NCBI GenBank assembly: GCA_949825065.1
Contig: OX463859.1
Location: 7,788,217-7,852,216 of the forward strand
Direction of reading: 5' to 3'
Length of the DNA stretch: 64,000 bases
Origin: Odontocerum albicorne
Taxonomy: Eukaryota; Arthropoda; Insecta; Trichoptera; Odontoceridae
Part shown: in pieces, positions 15,601-21,600 of the stretch
How the letters are laid out: each line of letters opens with the position of its first letter
Numbering within the stretch: the first letter of the stretch is position 1
Translations under genes and position numbers: made by a program
Notes under the pieces: model-generated
Told to the model about the DNA's origin: nothing
The model's input: the letters and a program-made list of their open reading frames with translations, nothing else
Database searches by the model: none

Positions 15601-18600
15601 ATTCACGATATGATTTGAATTCAAACGAAAATCAATCAAAACAATTAAATTATACCGCTAATTGAACAGAAAAATAAAAAAATTAATTAAAAATACTAAG
15701 TTAAAAAGATATTCTTAGAGGTAGATATGTCAACAACGCACATTACGAAATGAAAATGGCGGATAAATTAACGCAGATGGCGCTATACAAAAAAAATTTT
15801 ATAATAAAATAATATTTTATATAATTAAAATAGTAAAGCTATAAATAATTAAATAATTATTTAAAAATAATAAATTTAATATAAATATAAAAATATTAAT
15901 ATATTTAATATTAAATTTCATTTTATTAAGTGTATTATATTATTATTTATTATTGTTTATTATTAAAAATAAAAAAAATAATTTTTTTATTAAATTAAAA
16001 GAGACTTTCTTGAATTAAATTCCACAGAACCATTTCCTAATCCTAAAAAAATCGTTAACAAATCGAAAAAAACCAATGCATAAAATCAACTTTTCCTAAG
16101 ATCTAAGAAGTTTCACTTCTACCACGTGAGAGTATCACGCATCTCTTTTTTTATACATACTATATAAGTTATATTTATTTTAGCGATCCTCGATCTTTTT
16201 ATACATATAAGTTATTGTTATATCTTTATTTTAGATCATTTTATAAATATAAGCTATATTTGTTTTAGCGATTATATTTATTTTAACGATACTCGAAATA
16301 TTTGAAAACAGATAAAATATTAGTTGGATATTTTTTACAAATTTAGTATTAGTTCTGTCAAATATATTTCCTGCGCTTGCGCTATAAAGTCCTGATTCAG
16401 CCATATTAAAATTTTCTCAAGCTGCTATGACACAATGGAATTTATCCTTATTAACACAAATGTTAGTTTGACGTATCTTGGATTCTAACCTATTTTTCCT
16501 CTGTAATAAATTTATTATCAGTTCGTGTCTCGACTCAAAAATAAAACATTTATTATATATAAAATTTATTATTTATTTTTAAACATTAAATTATTAAATA
16601 TTTTATTTATATAGACTAAAAATTAAATATTTGATATAAACTCCGAAACGTCGAAAATGAAATTTGACATGTGTCACAAATCTAGTTAGTCCTTGTCCCC
16701 GACAGGTTCGCATAGATATTTGTTTTTGATTTAAAAATTTTATTATATACACTGATATTTATATATAAATAAAAATGAAAAAACATTTCCGTTGACGAAT
16801 ATCAACTTTACTCAAAATTTCAAAGCAATCGGTAGAGAACTTCCGGAGATTAGCTGCCTTCAATTAACGAACATTTACATTTTTATTTATATAGATAGAA
16901 GATAGATAGATAGATAGATAGAAGATAGATAGATAGATTACACATGACAAGAAATATACACAATTTGCGAAAAAACAACAGGTAATTTGATTTGGACAGT
17001 GGAACTTATGTATTAGGTGTTAACATAACTTGTCTCCGATTTTATTTCAAATTAAAAAATGAGCACCAAAAGTAAAACAAAGTGGTCAAGGTTATACGTA
17101 ATTCGAAAGAAAATTTTCTGCTCTACAAGATATTGTGTTTTTTTTTACGTTACATGTATTACGAGTATTTTATTTGATTACAAGGCTTCAAAATGGAATG
17201 TCAAGTAGACGAAAGCAAGGATTTTCGACACCTCCTTCTGTTCGCGTTCAATCGAGGGCTGCTCCAATCGAGGGCAATCCAAAGCTGCTCGCGATATTTG
17301 TGAAGTATACGGTGAAGATGCTATGAATGAAAGGACAGCTCGTCGATGGTTTTTGCGTTTCAAAGATGGTAATTTCGACCTGAAAGACATAGAGCATGGC
17401 CACAAGCAAAGGTTTCTTTACCGCATCATTACTGGTGATGAAAAATGGTGCCTTTATATGAATATGAAGAAACGGAAAGAATGGGTGAGTTATGGTCAAC
17501 AAGCAACGCCCAGAGCGAAACAAGGTTTGCACCCGCGCAAGACGATGATTTGCATCTGATGGGAATGGCAAGGCGTCATCCACTATGAGATACTTGAACG
17601 CAATCAGACAGTCAACGCGGAGCTATACATTATGCAAATGGAGTGACTCAACACTGCAATTCAACAAACAAGGCCGGATCGGAAATATGGCGTTATTCTG
17701 CAACACGATAACGCCCGCCCTCATATCGCCAACATTACGAAAAATACCATTCAAACGCTTGGTTGGGTAGTTCTGCCGCACCCTTCATATTCTTCAGACC
17801 TCGCGCCGTCGGTTTTCTTCAATAATGAAGTCGAATTGCGGACATGGTTGGACGAATTCCTTGAGTCAAGACCGGATGGTTTTTATCGCACAGGCATTGA
17901 AAAACTTATAGAACGTTGGCAAGAAGTTGTAAATAATGAAGGGGAATACATTATTGACTAATTTGTTGTATTGTAAAATAATGAAGGAGAATACATTATT
18001 GACTAATTTGTTGTAATTTTTTTTTGTTGTGTCCTCTTGTTCTCTTCATTTGGAAAAAAACGGACACAACTTATGTTAACACCCAATAGTTATAAAGAGA
18101 TCCCAGGGACTATTAAAAAGCGCTTTTCATTCCCTTACTTGAGTGCAAATGAATGGCATTAAATTTTCCAGTTTTAATTAAAATTAATGTTTTTTCAAAT
18201 TTAATTTGATTAATTATTGTTTATCAAACTTTGTAGATGAACCACTAAGATCTAAAAGCTTCCGTCCTGAACAAGTTTGTGTGTATGAACAGATACTATG
18301 CCGGCTATGTCTATCACATGGTCAGGCGATGTTACATTTAAAATTTGATACCTCTATCCTCAATAGTATGTCAACTATAGCAGATAAAAGACATGCTACG
18401 AGTATTTTGTTGTATTTTAAAGTGTTCAAAATTGAAAATCGTGCAATTTTTCAAGTCTCTTTTAAAAGAAGGGGAAAACCCAGTAGAAATTAAAAAATGT
18501 TTATATGCTGTCTACGCAGAACCTTCTCCGTCATATTCCACAATAAAAGATTGGGCTAATCGAAGATGGCTCTTGTCAAAGCAGACTAGCAAAAGCATTC

Positions 18601-21600
18601 ACTCCAGAAATAGTTGTATAAGGTGCAAGATACAGTGTTACGAGATAGAAGACTAAAATCAAAAGAAATAACAGCAAAGTTTGAACTTCCCAAAACCACA
18701 GTGCTTTGGATTCTGCTCATTCAACTTGGCATGAATAGATTAATCTTTTTTATATTCTTGGACCGGTAACTTTTGGAACTTACTACATGCACGATATGTG
18801 CAATAAGATCCAGACAATACTTTTTAGTATCAAATTAGCAATATTATATTATTATCACCCTATATATTCCATCAGAAACAAAGGATTGCCATAAAACACC
18901 TTCATCCAAGTCGGTTTACAGTCTGGCATATTTTTCAAAGCCGTGACTGATCTATGATTGTTGTAAGAGTTTATTTTAACTGAAATGGGGGATTACCCTT
19001 ATGATTTTGACAACACCTCATTCATTCACTATTTTAATAACTTATGTATGTATTTTATTAAATTTTGACATAAGATAAATTACATACATACCATTACGCC
19101 CTTTAGCTGCTGATGTAGGCATTTCGAAACATATATTTCCCTTCTTCCACATCCATGCGCCTTCTCATACAACTCCTATGATTTCTTGAACTTCTTAATT
19201 TTCCTTTTTTTTAATATCATTCATTTAGTTCCTTTTCAATTTCTTTATCTTATTTATTTATACAAAGGCAAGTTTATTGCCATCCGGCAATCTGTTCCAA
19301 TAAAATGAGAGTTGCCCAGATTTCTACTGCTGTTACAATGTTATTTGCAAAAAAAAACTTATACATATTTTAAAAAATCACGAAAGATGTGACAGGAGAA
19401 GGTAGATGGGTAAAAAAATAAGAGCTATAGAAAAACACCTTTATTTGCATCACAGTTTCATATCTTCCTTGTGCAATCCTTTTCTGCAATGCATTTATTT
19501 CTGATGTATTCTTTCTTTCTTCTTCTTTCACACATTGACATAATTTTTTCTTCAACCATGCATGTATTCTGCATTTGTTTTACTTTTATCCTATTACAAG
19601 TAACGCATCACTCCTGTCAAAATAGAGTAAACTCCACATAAAAGATATTATGAAAACAGTGTAGGAACTAATGTCGTCGCTGAAATATTGTCAACATACA
19701 CGGTCAACGACCGACGAAACGACCTTTGGATATGTCCAAAGGTCGCATACCAAAACATTGAAATTGTTTACCCACAAATACTATTTACGATACATTCCAC
19801 AGTAGAAAGAGAACGCATCGCGCTGTCTCGCCGTTTTCGCCAACAAATTGTCTACCCACAATATTATTTGCGATGTCTGCAATATTTCAATCGACCATCT
19901 CTGCACGCACAGAAGCGAGATAAAAATATATTGCGGGCGCACTCCCGCGCCCATTCTGAAATGTATAAATACCTACTTACCGATAAATAAAGCATCATTA
20001 ATCACTATTTATTATTCATTGATTCATTCACTCTCTCTTTCCGCATTGCTAATTGACGTATTTTATTTAAATACCAAACAATCAAAATCATCAACACGTC
20101 CCACTAGAACTATCCGCTAAAACAGCAACAATACACCATAAACAATTATTTTTTTTTTCTTTTGATTTTATTTTGTATGTTTTATTTCTTTAATTTTGTA
20201 GAATTCTTGTAATGGGCACACAAGAGAGATTAGGAGTCAATATCCATGTTGATCAGGTAAATCAATTATTCATGTATTTATTTATTTAATACTTCATTGT
20301 ATATATTGGGTGACCCCGAATAAAGTTCACTTTTGAAAAATTCATAATACAACAATGGTTTGTTGTAATGAATTTTAATTAGGGCAAACATGTAATAAAA
20401 GGTTGAGAATAAATCTTTTTATAATAATGTCATCGAAATGACCTTCATCGTGTTTGTAACTGATTCCAGAGTTTCACTGCATGGACAGTAAAGGACGACC
20501 TAAAGAAAGAGGAGCGGTGAACTGGAAAGGCCAATAAACAATCTCTGTTTGAGCGTAGCGCTAATCCATGATTGGAAAGTCGCTGAAAATTTTCAGCGAG
20601 ATAAGAGGGTGCGGCGGGACAGTTAAAGAGATTATACAATAGAGACAGTATGTGAATTTGGCGTCTATTTCTAACATTCAACCAGTTCAATGCCTTCTGG
20701 TATGAAGTTAGTTTAATCTGGCTCAAAAATTTTAAAGCACACGCCTGTATGTATGGCTTCAATCTCTCGATGAATGTTTCAATTGCAGCATAGTAATTGG
20801 ATTATTTGCGTTTACTGGACTTTTTAGGTATCCCCACAAAAAAATCAAGTCAGATCAAAACATGATTTTGTGGTGGCCACATAATTAGTTTCCTTTGCAG
20901 AATCAGTTTTCCGGGGCACACCTCTTGAATCACTTCCAAACTGTTATAGGATGTGTGACAAGTATCCTGTTGAAACCACGTCCTAAAATTATACCCCTGA
21001 AATTCTTGCAATTTCACAATCAAAAATGCTCTCAGCATTTGAATGTAATGCTCTGAATTAACTGTTATTCCTTGACCTCGAGCATCGTCAAAGAAACAAG
21101 GACCGATGATTCTGACGCCAACATGGCTGCTTAAACTTTTACTCATGTACAATGGAGTGGTCTCTCGGTATTTTAATCTTGAGTTTTTATTTCTCCAATA
21201 TTGACAATTTTACTTATTGATGAAGGCATTCATATGGGAATGTGCTTCGTTTGAAAAGAGTATGTTTTTAAACCCGGAGAACTGTTAAAATATTTTAGCT
21301 GCAAAATCCAGCCTTGTAACGGTCTGCTTCATTAAAATCCTGTATATACACAGTAAAAATAAAAGTGACATATCATCAATCAAAGGAAAAAATAGGGATG
21401 ATGGAGAGGAAAGAAAAATCAGGGATGAAAAACGTTACATTACTGACTTGAAATTAAGACTTTTTTCAATTTTTTTTAAAACATGCCAATGACGGAACAA
21501 ATCTAATTAATTTGTAACTGGTTCCACCTGGTAACTGGTTTTACTGCATGGACAGTAAAGGACAATATAAAAAAGAAGAGCAGTGAACTGGAAAAGCCAA

